Of a stretch of 8,083 nt of DNA, positions 1 to 7,821 are shown in pieces. The position numbers and the translations under genes were made by a program. Source of the stretch: Dysgonamonadaceae bacterium (GTDB taxonomy: Bacteria > Bacteroidota > Bacteroidia > Bacteroidales > Azobacteroidaceae); the NCBI GenBank assembly GCA_031256015.1, contig JAIRRK010000169.1, forward strand, positions 1 to 8,083. The letters are read 5' to 3'. Position 1 is the stretch's first letter. Each line of letters opens with the position of its first letter. The notes below the pieces were generated by a model. It ran no database searches. It had not been told where the DNA came from and was given only the letters and a program-made list of their open reading frames with translations.

Positions 1-845
1 AATCCGGCGGAAGGCCCTCCGTAATACATCGGTATTCCGAATCGTTGAGAAGACCCGAAAACGACATCCGCCCCCCACTCTCCCGGAGGAGTCAGAAGAC
101 ACAGGCTCAACAGGTCGGCAGCAACAGCTACCTTCACCCCGATTGCGTTAGCCTTTTTCACGAAAGCATCGTAATCTTCGATGGAGCCGTCGGAATTAGG
201 ATATTGAAGAACGGCGCAGAACTCTTTTCCCGTAAATTCGTATGTTTTATAATCACCCGTCAGCAAACGGATTCCCTGAGGTTGAGTTCTTGTTTTCAAC
301 ACCGCCATCGTTGACTTGAAAACTTTCTCGTCCACGAACAGTACATCGGCTTCGTTGTTTATCTGCTCCTTACTGCGGGAATGAAATAACATGTTGGCAG
401 CTTCGGCGGCGGCGGTGGCTTCATCCAACAAAGAGCAATTCGAAAGAGGAAGACCGGTTAAATCGCTGATAAGTGTTTGGAAATTCAAGAGAGCTTCCAA
501 ACGTCCCTGCGAGATTTCGGCTTGATAAGGCGTGTAGGATGTGTACCAACACGGATTTTCGAATACGTTTCTCAAAATAGCGGCCGGAGTACAGGTATCG
601 TACCAACCCATTCCGATGTAGGAAGTGAATATTTCGTTTTTCGAAGCGACTTCCGCGATGTGTTCGGCATATTCCCGTTCGGTCATTGCTTCCGGCAGGT
701 CCAAATCGTTTTTCAGCAGAATATCCGACGGAAAAGTTTCTTCGATAAGTTGGTCCAAGTCGGAGACTCCGATTTTGGAAAGCATAAGGTCAACCTCATT
801 TTCATTGACTCCCAAATGACGACAGACAAATTCATCTTGTTTCAT
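1..845 (-). CDS. gcvP: Glycine dehydrogenase (decarboxylating), P-protein, N-terminal part; runs off the window
   Basis: This gene encodes the PLP-dependent P-protein of the glycine cleavage system, which decarboxylates glycine and passes the aminomethyl group to the lipoyl arm of GcvH in the cytoplasm. Translating back from the ATG at 845-843 gives an uninterrupted frame of 281 codons to the window edge, against about 950 residues for single-chain P-proteins. The N-terminus reads FVCRHLGVNENEVDLML, the usual RH(I/L)G opening of the family. Further in, YTPYQAEISQGRLEALLNFQ, LTGLPLSNCSLLDEATAAAEA and, close to the edge, FGSSQRFGIPMYYGGPSA are all family hallmarks. It could be the gcvPA half of a split enzyme, but the missing 3' part is needed to tell. 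The active-site lysine lies in that missing part. The start is 11 nt after the upstream hydrolase stop, so it probably shares a transcript with it. No Shine-Dalgarno is visible; the leader is A/T-rich, as is normal for Bacteroidota. Confidence 0.95.
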   Translation of the reverse strand, partial: MKQDEFVCRHLGVNENEVDLMLSKIGVSDLDQLIEETFPSDILLKNDLDLPEAMTEREYAEHIAEVASKNEIFTSYIGMGWYDTCTPAAILRNVFENPCWYTSYTPYQAEISQGRLEALLNFQTLISDLTGLPLSNCSLLDEATAAAEAANMLFHSRSKEQINNEADVLFVDEKVFKSTMAVLKTRTQPQGIRLLTGDYKTYEFTGKEFCAVLQYPNSDGSIEDYDAFVKKANAIGVKVAVAADLLSLCLLTPPGEWGADVVFGSSQRFGIPMYYGGPSAG

Positions 846-856
846 AGAATAATTTT

Positions 857-1495
857 TTAATGATTTATATAAGGATTGTATTGTTTTTCCCGTTTAACGG
901 AGGTGGAAGGCCCGTGCCCCGGATAAACGATTGTTTCGTCGGGCAGACTCAATAACTTTGTTTTAACGGAACGAATCAATGCAGCATAATCTCCTTTCCA
1001 AAGGTCGGTTCGTCCGATACTTCCGCGGAAAAGGGCATCTCCCGTAAAAACACAATTATCTTTCTCCGAATAGAACGACAAACTTCCGGGAGAGTGGCCG
1101 GGCGTGGACAAAGCTTTCAGAGTTGTATTCCCGAAGCAAATCAGTTCCTCCTCCTCTATAAAATGTTCGCCTTGAACGGACTCGTATTGCAGTTTTAATC
1201 CGAACGAAGCTATTTGAGTTCTTAAAGAGGGCATTTCATCTTCTCTTTTATCGTATTGAGGCTTTACTCCGTATTTTTCGTAGATAAACCCGTTTCCCGA
1301 TGCGTGGTCGAAATGGAGGTGCGTATTCAAAAGAATCTTCAACGTCAAGCGATTCGTCCGAAGAGAAGATTCCAGCATGTCAAATTCTCTTTTATTCGAA
1401 ATACCGCAATCGATTAGGGCGGCTTCACCGGTTTCGTCGTAGAGCAAATAGGTATTTACCGCAACCGGATTAAACTCAAATTGTTCTATTTTCAT
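857..1495 (-). CDS. Metallo-beta-lactamase-fold hydrolase, glyoxalase-II-like
   Basis: This gene encodes a 212-residue cytoplasmic metallohydrolase (no signal peptide). The zinc ligands appear in order: HLHFDH (H59, H61, D63, H64), H134 in TPGHSPGS, D153 in FTGDALFRGSIGRTD and H194 in YPGHGPST. This full set, the short length and the GSIGRTD segment fit the single-domain glyoxalase-II-like group. Those enzymes hydrolyse thioesters such as S-D-lactoylglutathione, or related esters. The C-terminal helical substrate domain of classical GloB is absent, so the real substrate cannot be read from the sequence. I chose the ATG at 1495-1493 because the protein then begins MKIEQFEFNPVAVNTYLL, the normal start of the fold. 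An in-frame ATG at 1588 would add 31 unrelated residues and overlap the aminotransferase gene. The gene sits 11 nt after the aminotransferase stop and 11 nt before gcvP. Confidence 0.9.
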   Translation of the reverse strand: MKIEQFEFNPVAVNTYLLYDETGEAALIDCGISNKREFDMLESSLRTNRLTLKILLNTHLHFDHASGNGFIYEKYGVKPQYDKREDEMPSLRTQIASFGLKLQYESVQGEHFIEEEELICFGNTTLKALSTPGHSPGSLSFYSEKDNCVFTGDALFRGSIGRTDLWKGDYAALIRSVKTKLLSLPDETIVYPGHGPSTSVKREKQYNPYINH

Positions 1496-1506
1496 ATATA
1501 CGTCAC

Positions 1507-2817
1507 TTAAATCGGGTAAGTTCGGTTGAAAGCCGTTAAGCGTTGATTCAACAAATCGTATTGATGATTTTTGATAAACGAAGTACAAGCCCTCAGACCT
1601 TGTTGTTTACTGCCTGTCGTATCCAACGAAATAGCCGTAATGCCGTAAGGAACCAAAGCAGCCATCAGTTCTCCGCCTGTCATACCCGGATAAACGACCG
1701 TAAAATAGAATCCGTCGGCTATTTTCTCGTCCAAATCGTATTCATATACTATTCGAAAGCCGTGATTAAGAAATATTTCCTTCAACTTACAAGCTCTCGC
1801 CCCGTAAACTTTCACATCGTTCAGAAAGTCGAATTTTCCGTCGGAGGCGGCTTTCAGCATGGTCGCCAAAGCATATTGAGCGGCATGAGGAGCTCCGGCG
1901 GTAATACCGTAAAAAACCCGATGAATAAAAACGCTGCCGAAAGTTCCGCTGCCGTAGCGTTGAGTCAACCCGGGATAATGTCGATGGTATAATTTGTCCG
2001 ACATGGCAGCGATGGCGATGCGTTCGCCGGCATAACTGAAAGCTTTGGAACCCGAAATAAGCAGCAGGTAATTATCGGTGTATTTTCCTACGCTGACTTG
2101 AAAAGGAGCTTGAAAGGGCGTACTTAAATCCCGTCGGAAATCCATTGCAAAATAAGCCAAATCCTCGATGATGATTGTATCGTATCGATTGGCTAACTGT
2201 CCAATGGTTTGCAATTCATGTTCATTCAGGCAAAACCAAGCCGGATTGTTCGGATTGGAATAGATGATGCACGATATATTGCCTTCGGCCAAGTACGATT
2301 CCAGTTTTTCTTTCAGCTTATCTCCTCTGTAATTATAGACGTCAAACGATTCGTATTTATATCCGAGAACGACGGCTTGTTGTTTCTGCACGGGAAACCC
2401 GGGGTCGATAAAAAGGATGGTATCTTTTTTCTCATCGCACTGGCCGGCCACCAAAAAGGACATGAACGTTCCTTGCATCGAACCGACAACAGGTACACAT
2501 CCTTCGGAAGAAATATCCAAATCGATGAAGGCTTTAATGAACCGCGAAGCTTCTTTTTTCAAAGCGGGCAATCCGTCCAACACAGGATAAATCGAGGCTA
2601 CTCCGTTGTTCAGTGCGTCGATTTGAGCATCGACTCCTATTTTGGCCGCGTCTAATCCGGGAACTCCCATCTCCATGCGGATAAATTCCAAACCGGTTTC
2701 CTTTTCCACTTTTGTTGCAACGGCAACGACTTCGCGAATGGTTGCTTTGGAAAAATCGGCAATATGCAACTCGTCGATTGCTTGTTGAATAATCTCTTGT
2801 TTAACGGGGAAATTCAT
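1507..2817 (-). CDS. PLP-dependent aminotransferase, class I/II fold
   Basis: This gene encodes a 436-residue fold-type I aminotransferase, acting in the cytoplasm. Visible active-site elements are YSNPNNPAW (about 186-194), the PLP-contacting IIIEDLAYFAMDF (D219, Y222), the Schiff-base lysine K258 in SGSKAFSYAGER (R266 likely binds the PLP phosphate), and GLRACTSF near residue 409, whose arginine would bind the substrate carboxylate. The substrate is not recognisable from sequence; aspartate/alanine-type specificity is possible but unproven. The start at 2817-2815 gives the natural N-terminus MNFPVKQEIIQQAIDEL. An upstream in-frame ATG at 2865 would add 16 residues lying inside the 3' end of the HAD gene and is less likely. 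It follows the HAD gene by 17 nt and precedes the hydrolase by 11 nt, so all are probably cotranscribed. Confidence 0.9.
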   Translation of the reverse strand: MNFPVKQEIIQQAIDELHIADFSKATIREVVAVATKVEKETGLEFIRMEMGVPGLDAAKIGVDAQIDALNNGVASIYPVLDGLPALKKEASRFIKAFIDLDISSEGCVPVVGSMQGTFMSFLVAGQCDEKKDTILFIDPGFPVQKQQAVVLGYKYESFDVYNYRGDKLKEKLESYLAEGNISCIIYSNPNNPAWFCLNEHELQTIGQLANRYDTIIIEDLAYFAMDFRRDLSTPFQAPFQVSVGKYTDNYLLLISGSKAFSYAGERIAIAAMSDKLYHRHYPGLTQRYGSGTFGSVFIHRVFYGITAGAPHAAQYALATMLKAASDGKFDFLNDVKVYGARACKLKEIFLNHGFRIVYEYDLDEKIADGFYFTVVYPGMTGGELMAALVPYGITAISLDTTGSKQQGLRACTSFIKNHQYDLLNQRLTAFNRTYPI

Positions 2818-2834
2818 AATCAAATAGCTGTTTG

Positions 2835-3287
2835 TTAATATCCGTTTTTCTGAGCTTTGTCCCAAGCTTCTCCCAGACGAATCATCCAGTTCTTTTTTCT
2901 TCGAGGACTGTATTCCGCTATTGAATCTTCAAAACCGGTCAGAGAATTTTCTCCGGATTTTATTATTTTGTAAATAATTCCCCAGTCTATCAATCCTCCT
3001 ATATTTCTGTCATCAATAAATATATCCGCGGACAATTTACGTGAATCGCCTTCTTTCAATTCTTCTCCCTGAAAATTTTGATTATGGGCATAAAACTCAA
3101 GTCCTTTACTTTTACAATAGTCTATCGCTTCTTGAAGTAAATCACCTTCCCGCATTGTCCATAAAATCAGAGTATGTCGTTCTTCGTGCAGTTTTTTTAA
3201 CACATCTATTGCAAAGGGTATGGGTTTCCCTATTTTCGGATAATCGTGTTCTACTATTGTTCCGTCAAAATCTACTGCTATTACCAT
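2835..3287 (-). CDS. Small HAD-superfamily hydrolase
   Basis: This gene encodes a 150-residue HAD-fold protein that is essentially a bare core domain, without an obvious cap. Motif I is AVDFDGT (nucleophile D6, acid/base D8). The motif II equivalent is LILWTMREG (T44). K84 in SRKL is a candidate motif III lysine. Motif IV is DIFIDDRN (D88, D92, D93). All catalytic positions are intact, so a metal-dependent phosphatase is expected, with unknown substrate. From memory, the text VDFDGTIVEH...ILW..REG...FIDDRN resembles the small HAD proteins of Bacteroides typified by BT_0820. The last 25 or so residues (from PRRKKNW) are charged and form a tail beyond the HAD core. The gene lies 59 nt after recR and 17 nt before the aminotransferase. 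No good promoter is visible in the 59-nt gap, so it probably depends on the recR promoter. Confidence 0.9.
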   Translation of the reverse strand: MVIAVDFDGTIVEHDYPKIGKPIPFAIDVLKKLHEERHTLILWTMREGDLLQEAIDYCKSKGLEFYAHNQNFQGEELKEGDSRKLSADIFIDDRNIGGLIDWGIIYKIIKSGENSLTGFEDSIAEYSPRRKKNWMIRLGEAWDKAQKNGY

Positions 3288-3346
3288 ATTATCAGTTTAA
3301 TTATATTTCTTCAAAACTCAAAGAATCTTTTCCGGAATCGGTATTC

Positions 3347-3970
3347 TTATAATTTCAACGAGTCTTTAAAATTCGTTCTGTTGATAATTGATCGCCCAAG
3401 TGTTATTTCATCGGCATATTCAATTTCGTCTCCGACCGATATTCCTCTGGCGATGATTGATATTTTCACATCCAATCCGGATAATTTCCTGTAAATGTAA
3501 AAATTGGTTGTATCTCCTTCCATTGTCGTACTTAATGCCAGAATAACCTCCTTCACGTTTTCGGATTGAACACGTTGTACCAGACTTTCAATCTGAAGGT
3601 CTCCCGGCCCTACCCCATCCATCGGAGAAATAATTCCTCCCAAAACATGATACAAACCTTTGAATTGTCCTGTATTTTCTATCGCCATTACTTCTTTGAT
3701 GTTCTCCACTATGCAAACAAGAGAAGCGTCGCGGGAAAAATCGCTGCAAATATGGCAGACTTCGTCGTCGCAAATATTATGGCAAACTTTACAGTAATTA
3801 ATCTCATTTCTGAGATTAATTATCGACCGGCCGAAATTCTCCACTTCTTCCGGAGTTCTTCTCAATGAATGAAGTACCAAACGAAGTGCTGTTTTTTTCC
3901 CTATTCCGGGAAGCTTGGCAAATTCATTAACCGCATTTTCCAATAGAACGGAGGGATACTTTTGTAGCAT
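3347..3970 (-). CDS. recR: Recombination protein RecR
   Basis: RecR works with RecO (and RecF) to load RecA at single-stranded gaps during recombinational DNA repair. The 207-residue length is normal for the family. The parts appear in the expected order: a helix-hairpin-helix DNA-binding segment [16 protein letters not shown] (19-34); a four-cysteine zinc finger with C60, C63, C72 and C75; a Toprim domain beginning at about residue 83 (SLVCIVEN, acidic E89), with [20 protein letters not shown]; and the C-terminal [20 protein letters not shown] segment. Start and stop are unambiguous. It is the first gene of the minus-strand set, and a well-formed Bacteroides-type promoter lies 30-60 nt upstream of its ATG. 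The downstream partners are metabolic, so its position probably reflects operon neighbourhood rather than shared function. Confidence 0.97.
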   Translation of the reverse strand: MLQKYPSVLLENAVNEFAKLPGIGKKTALRLVLHSLRRTPEEVENFGRSIINLRNEINYCKVCHNICDDEVCHICSDFSRDASLVCIVENIKEVMAIENTGQFKGLYHVLGGIISPMDGVGPGDLQIESLVQRVQSENVKEVILALSTTMEGDTTNFYIYRKLSGLDVKISIIARGISVGDEIEYADEITLGRSIINRTNFKDSLKL

Positions 3971-3999
3971 TTAGCGTATTCAACAATTGATTGCAATTG

Positions 4000-4031
4000 C
4001 AAAAGTAGATTATTTTGAAGTTATTCGCAAA
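4000..4031 (-). promoter_or_regulatory. Bacteroides-type promoter of recR and the minus-strand gene set
   Basis: Read on the minus strand, a TTTG (-33 element, 4031-4028) is followed after 20 nt by TACTTTTG (4007-4000), a perfect match to the -7 consensus TAnnTTTG. Spacing and both boxes fit the primary sigma factor of Bacteroidota. Transcription should start a few bases downstream, roughly 20-25 nt before the recR ATG at 3970. Confidence 0.7.
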
Positions 4032-4077
4032 TATTTCTTTTTACCTCAAAAAGAATGAAAGAAATGAAAATTATTTT

Positions 4078-4085
4078 TACTTTTG
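4078..4085 (+). promoter_or_regulatory. -7 promoter element for the OPT transporter gene
   Basis: TACTTTTG matches TAnnTTTG exactly and lies 37 nt upstream of the transporter ATG, predicting a leader of about 30 nt. No TTTG is found at the -33 distance, only A-rich sequence (about 4048-4070), so the promoter may be weak or need an activator. The box is identical to the one facing the other way at 4000-4007. Confidence 0.5.
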
Positions 4086-4122
4086 CTTTCAAAGTAATCT
4101 TATTATTAACAAATAAACCATC

Positions 4123-6120
4123 ATGAATACAGAAAACGAAAAATTATCCGGTTTACCTGAGAATGCCAACAGAGAGTTGAAACCGGGAGAAAAATACGAA
4201 CCGGTGATGTCGCCTTTTGATAAACCGAAAGAAATTACGCCTTGGTCCGTTACGGAGGGCATCTTCATGGCCATTTTATTTTCGGCTGCCGCCGCCTATT
4301 TAGGTCTAAAAGTGGGACAAGTGTTTGAAGCGGCCATCCCTATTGCCATCATTGCCATCGGTTTGTCCGGCTCCATGAAAAGGAAAAATGCCTTGGGAGA
4401 AAACATCATTATACAATCAATCGGTTCCGGTTCCGGCGTGATTGTGGCCGGAGCTATTTTCACTTTGCCGGCCATTTATATTCTGCAGGCTAAATATCCC
4501 GAAATGCAGATTAACTTTCTGCAGGTATTCATGAGTTCTGTTTTGGGAGGTGCTTTAGGCATTCTTTTCCTGATTCCTTTCAGAAAATACTTCGTAGCGG
4601 ATATGCACGGAAAATATCCTTTCCCGGAAGCAACGGCAACGACACAGGTGTTAATATCGGGAGAAAGAGGCGGTAATCAAGCCAAACCGCTTCTATTCGC
4701 CGGATTAATCGGAGGTCTTTACGATTTTATCGTTGCCACATTCGGTTGCTGGAACGAAGTAATCTCTTCACGAATTCTTCCGTTCGGAGAAACTTTGGCC
4801 GAAAAATTCAAACTGGTTTTGAAGGTAAATTCAGGTGCTGCCGTATTGGGATTGGGTTATATTGTCGGCTTAAAATATGCAACGATTATTTGTTGCGGAT
4901 CCGGTCTTGTTTGGTTTATCGTTATTCCTTTAATGAATGTAATCGCGGGAGGAGACGTATTAAATCAATGGAATCCGGCTGTTACCGATTCCATCGGCTC
5001 AATGTCTCCCGAAACCATTTTCAAAGAATATGCCCGTTCCATAGGAATCGGAAGTATTGCCATGGCCGGAGTCATCGGCATCATAAACTCTTGGGGAGTA
5101 ATCAAAAGTGCGGTGGGTTTAGCCGGAAAAGAATTAAGAAGCAAAGGAAATGCAGCCGGAGGAGAAGAGATACGTACTCAACGAGATTTATCCATGAAAT
5201 TCATTTCCGGGGCAAGCATCGTTACTCTTTTGCTTATTCTTGCCTTTTTCTATTTCGGAGTCGTGAATAATATCGTCTATGCACTGGTCGGATGGTTTTT
5301 GGTGACCGTTATTGCATTTTTATTTACGACGGTCGCTGCTAACGCGATTGCAATTGTAGGAACCAATCCCGTGTCGGGAATGACTTTGATGACATTAATC
5401 CTTGCTTCGGTGGTTCTGGTTGCCGTCGGATTAAAAGGAACATCCGGAATGTTGGCCGCTTTGATTATGGGAGGCGTTGTTTGTACCGCTTTATCCACGG
5501 CCGGAGGATTTATAACGGACCTGAAAATCGGTTATTGGTTGGGAACTACTCCGGCGAAACAGGAAAGTTGGAAGTTTTTGGGAGCTGTTGTTTCCGCTGC
5601 TACGGTTGCAGGTGTGATTATGATTCTAAATAAAACCTACGGTTTCTCCGGAGACAATAGTTTGGTGGCTCCTCAGGCAAATGCAATGGCTGCCGTGATT
5701 GACCCTCTGATGTCGGGAACGGGAGCTCCCTGGCTGCTTTACGGAATAGGAGCCGTTATCTCCGTCATTCTGTATTTCTTAAAGATTCCCGCTTTGGCTT
5801 TCGCTTTGGGAATGTTTATTCCCATCGAGCTGAACATTCCTCTGTTAATCGGAGGCGTTGTTGCATGGTATGTAAGTTCCCGTTCCAAAGACGAAACTTT
5901 GAATAAAGCCGCAGCAGACAGAGGTACATTATTAGCATCCGGATTTATTGCCGGGGGAGCTTTAATGGGAGTAGTCAGCGTTGCTCTTAAATTCAGCGGG
6001 ATGGAACTTGTCAACGAAGCTTGGCTCGAAAAAGCAGGCTCTCAGTGGGTCGCCATATTGGCTTATGTTGCTCTAATCGCTTATTTAATCAAGGATAGTT
6101 TACGGATAAAAGGGAAATAG
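4123..6120 (+). CDS. OPT-family oligopeptide transporter
   Basis: This gene encodes a 665-residue polytopic inner-membrane protein of the OPT superfamily, whose bacterial members are thought to take up small peptides (or, in the YSL-like branch, metal chelates) by proton coupling. After a soluble, polar N-terminus of about 40 residues come many hydrophobic segments, roughly 14-16. The first is FMAILFSAAAAYLGLKVGQVF (about 48-68). Family signatures are GENIIIQSIGSGSG (92-105) and KYPFPEATATTQVL (164-177), matching the conserved (L/Y)PFPE(G/A)TA region after the third or fourth helix. A hydrophilic loop around 340-365 (GKELRSKGNAAGGEEIRTQRD) splits the protein into two halves. Length is normal and no frame break is seen. 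The start at 4123 has the A/T-rich leader typical of the phylum. Peptide uptake is the family-level inference; nothing nearby identifies the substrate. It is transcribed alone, divergently from recR. Confidence 0.93.
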   Translation: MNTENEKLSGLPENANRELKPGEKYEPVMSPFDKPKEITPWSVTEGIFMAILFSAAAAYLGLKVGQVFEAAIPIAIIAIGLSGSMKRKNALGENIIIQSIGSGSGVIVAGAIFTLPAIYILQAKYPEMQINFLQVFMSSVLGGALGILFLIPFRKYFVADMHGKYPFPEATATTQVLISGERGGNQAKPLLFAGLIGGLYDFIVATFGCWNEVISSRILPFGETLAEKFKLVLKVNSGAAVLGLGYIVGLKYATIICCGSGLVWFIVIPLMNVIAGGDVLNQWNPAVTDSIGSMSPETIFKEYARSIGIGSIAMAGVIGIINSWGVIKSAVGLAGKELRSKGNAAGGEEIRTQRDLSMKFISGASIVTLLLILAFFYFGVVNNIVYALVGWFLVTVIAFLFTTVAANAIAIVGTNPVSGMTLMTLILASVVLVAVGLKGTSGMLAALIMGGVVCTALSTAGGFITDLKIGYWLGTTPAKQESWKFLGAVVSAATVAGVIMILNKTYGFSGDNSLVAPQANAMAAVIDPLMSGTGAPWLLYGIGAVISVILYFLKIPALAFALGMFIPIELNIPLLIGGVVAWYVSSRSKDETLNKAAADRGTLLASGFIAGGALMGVVSVALKFSGMELVNEAWLEKAGSQWVAILAYVALIAYLIKDSLRIKGK

Positions 6121-6170
6121 GTCAGTTTTATCCTGCGCTGCGGCTTTGCCTTGCTTCCTTCTTTAGTACG

Positions 6171-6233
6171 TAGGCAGTGCCTGCCTAGATGATAGGCAAG
6201 TAATGCCTATGAACGTAGGCAAGTAATGCCTAT
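6171..6233. repeat. Three consecutive TAGGCA/TGCCTA hairpins
   Basis: Three short palindromes follow each other every 22-23 nt. The first (6171-6187) has 7-bp arms TAGGCAG/CTGCCTA around TGC. The second (6192-6210) has arms ATAGGCA/TGCCTAT around AGTAA. The third (6216-6232) has arms TAGGCA/TGCCTA around the same AGTAA loop. The second and third share the run TAGGCAAGTAATGCCTAT. They lie between two convergent genes, 51 nt after the transporter stop. No U-tract follows any of them, so they are not classical intrinsic terminators. They may be REP-like elements or mRNA 3'-end stabilisers. Confidence 0.75.
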
Positions 6234-6264
6234 GGATGCAGGCTGCTCGCTGCGCGGCACACCC

Positions 6265-6292
6265 AAAAAAGGGATGCAATCCCGCATCCCTT
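6265..6292 (-). terminator. Intrinsic terminator of the FISUMP-protein gene
   Basis: On the minus strand a stem GGGATGC/GCATCCC with the 6-nt loop GGGATT is followed directly by TTTTTT (6270-6265). A-T pairs can extend the stem by two. It begins about 18 nt after the stop codon of the minus-strand gene, the usual position for a rho-independent terminator. Confidence 0.8.
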
Positions 6293-6309
6293 AGTTCTTA
6301 GTTCTTAAC

Positions 6310-7761
6310 TTACTCTGCCACGCACCTAACGGCATTCCCGAAAGCGCGTTCGTCCGGATTGTTCTTGTTAGGAGTAGCATCTTTTATACTCATGATGTAG
6401 GCCGACGAACCGGTAATCGTACTGCTCCAATAATGACAGCCGTTAAAGGTAAGCCCGCCGGCGTTGTAATTTCGGAAGCCGCCGGCCGGCAAATACAAGG
6501 CGTCGCCAATCGTGCAACCGTAGGTGGAGTTGCTGTTGGAGCTGTCATAAACAAAACTACTATTGGGGATCGAAGCCCATTGTTTCCGACTCGGCACCTT
6601 CCATCCCGCAGGACAAGGGTCGTTAGCAGACTTCGGAACGTTTTCGTTATCAGTGGTGTTGCCATCGCCCCAAAGGTCATTTTTCAAAGGGTCTCGCCAA
6701 TTATTCGGAGCGGAATTAGTCAGTATAAATTTACCTTCGGCGTTGCCCGTGGGCTGCCCGTTGCCGTCGAAGACCGATACCGCCCCGGACACGGTCGCAC
6801 TTGCCCGATACTGATGCCCATCCGATACGCGCCCCCACTGATAAAGGGCGCCTTTAATGTCGTTATCGACGGTATTGCCGTTTGTTTGCCATGTAAAGGG
6901 GTCGAGTTGGTCGTCGGCACCCAAGTTGTGACACATAAAAGTCAGCCATCCGCCGCTGTCGGTGGGGGCACCGCAACACGCGCAGTCCTGCAAGTTAACC
7001 GTCAGTTTGAGGTATTTGTCGCTGTTGTCCGCTTCGTCGTGATAAGCCACGTACAATTCGGGCTTCAATGCCTGCTTACGTTCCACGTCCTGCAGCTTGG
7101 TTTGCAAGGTCGGTTTGTAATAGACCGTCACATCGCAAGGAGTGCCGGCTGTAACGGTTCCCGAATAATCGCCGCCCGGCTCTATCCTTTCTATTGCCTG
7201 GCCGGAGGAGTCGAAGTAGATAAAATACACATTCGACACGGTTCCCGACGGCTTGAAGGTGTACACCTGTTCACGGTCTGCCTGTTCCGAGAAGTCGACT
7301 TTTTGGGAATAGTTTTCGCGAAGAGCCAGCGTTCCGCAACCGTATATGCCGTCGTTGCCGGATGCAATATCGAAGCATCTCTTTCCTGCGAAGCTGCCTG
7401 TTCCGGGAACGCGGGGAACCTCGCCGGTATTGAGCGACACCCACTTCGTGCCGTTCCAGACGTAGGCACCTTGCGGCCCGTAGTTTGCGTTGTAAACAAC
7501 CAGTCCGATGTGCCTGTCGTTCTCCGCCGCGTCGTATTCGAGGGGAAGCATGGGATAAAGCTTGTCTGAACGAGTCAGACTGACACGCGGCAATCCGAGG
7601 CCTTTAGTCGACGTGGTGTTACCGACATTCAACCCTTCTTTCAGGTCAAGCAAAGCACCTTCGTTCGGTTCTTCTCTCACACCTATCGTTACTTGTGCTT
7701 TCGCACTTGCTGCGCTTATCATGACAAGCGTCAACGTTAATAAAAAGACTTTTAATTTCAT
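6310..7761 (-). CDS. Secreted FISUMP-domain protein (Fibrobacter succinogenes major paralogous domain)
   Basis: This gene encodes a 483-residue exported protein of unknown biochemical function. A Sec signal peptide is clear (MKLKVFLLTL then a hydrophobic core ending AASAKA, probable cut after residue 22). No cysteine follows it, so it is not a typical lipoprotein. Residues 23-110 form the N-terminal region common in such Bacteroidota proteins (QVTIG, ALLDLKEG, GLGLPRVSLT, GLVVYNANYG, AYVWNGTKWVSL). A beta-rich middle part follows (about 127-260). A cysteine cluster CACC (260-263) opens the FISUMP module: WLTFMCHNLGADDQ, YQWGRVSDGHQY, CPAGWKVPSRKQW (383-395), LPAGGFRN (424-431), YWSS (444-447) and the terminal VRCVAE. 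An in-frame ATG 12 nt upstream (7773) is an equally possible start, giving 487 residues; I preferred the one producing the canonical lysine-containing n-region. The gene has its own terminator and no co-directional neighbour in the window. Its G+C is clearly higher than that of the genes to its left. Confidence 0.88.
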   Translation of the reverse strand: MKLKVFLLTLTLVMISAASAKAQVTIGVREEPNEGALLDLKEGLNVGNTTSTKGLGLPRVSLTRSDKLYPMLPLEYDAAENDRHIGLVVYNANYGPQGAYVWNGTKWVSLNTGEVPRVPGTGSFAGKRCFDIASGNDGIYGCGTLALRENYSQKVDFSEQADREQVYTFKPSGTVSNVYFIYFDSSGQAIERIEPGGDYSGTVTAGTPCDVTVYYKPTLQTKLQDVERKQALKPELYVAYHDEADNSDKYLKLTVNLQDCACCGAPTDSGGWLTFMCHNLGADDQLDPFTWQTNGNTVDNDIKGALYQWGRVSDGHQYRASATVSGAVSVFDGNGQPTGNAEGKFILTNSAPNNWRDPLKNDLWGDGNTTDNENVPKSANDPCPAGWKVPSRKQWASIPNSSFVYDSSNSNSTYGCTIGDALYLPAGGFRNYNAGGLTFNGCHYWSSTITGSSAYIMSIKDATPNKNNPDERAFGNAVRCVAE

Positions 7762-7821
7762 AATTTGAATCATATTATAAGTTATATTTAATTATTGCCT
7801 GTTGCTGTTTCTTTGTCGTTT

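Noticed and set aside
1496..1588. Upstream start for the MBL hydrolase at 1588
   Set aside because: It would add 31 residues unlike the fold and overlap the end of the aminotransferase gene; the ATG at 1495 gives the normal N-terminus.
2818..2865. Upstream start for the aminotransferase at 2865
   Set aside because: The additional 16 residues lie mostly inside the HAD coding sequence and do not resemble the family; the ATG at 2817 fits better.
4746..5270. Second plus-strand frame of 174 codons inside the transporter gene
   Set aside because: It is an out-of-frame shadow of the OPT coding sequence, rich in Arg, Ser and Cys, with no recognisable domain.
6171..6233. Intrinsic terminator for the transporter gene
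   Set aside because: None of the three hairpins is followed by a run of T on the plus strand, so I list them as repeats only.
6433..7569. Long plus-strand open frame of 378 codons opposite the FISUMP gene
   Set aside because: It is fully antisense to a gene with a signal peptide, recognised domain and terminator. Its translation shows no recognisable family and is explained by the G+C-rich codon pattern of the real gene.
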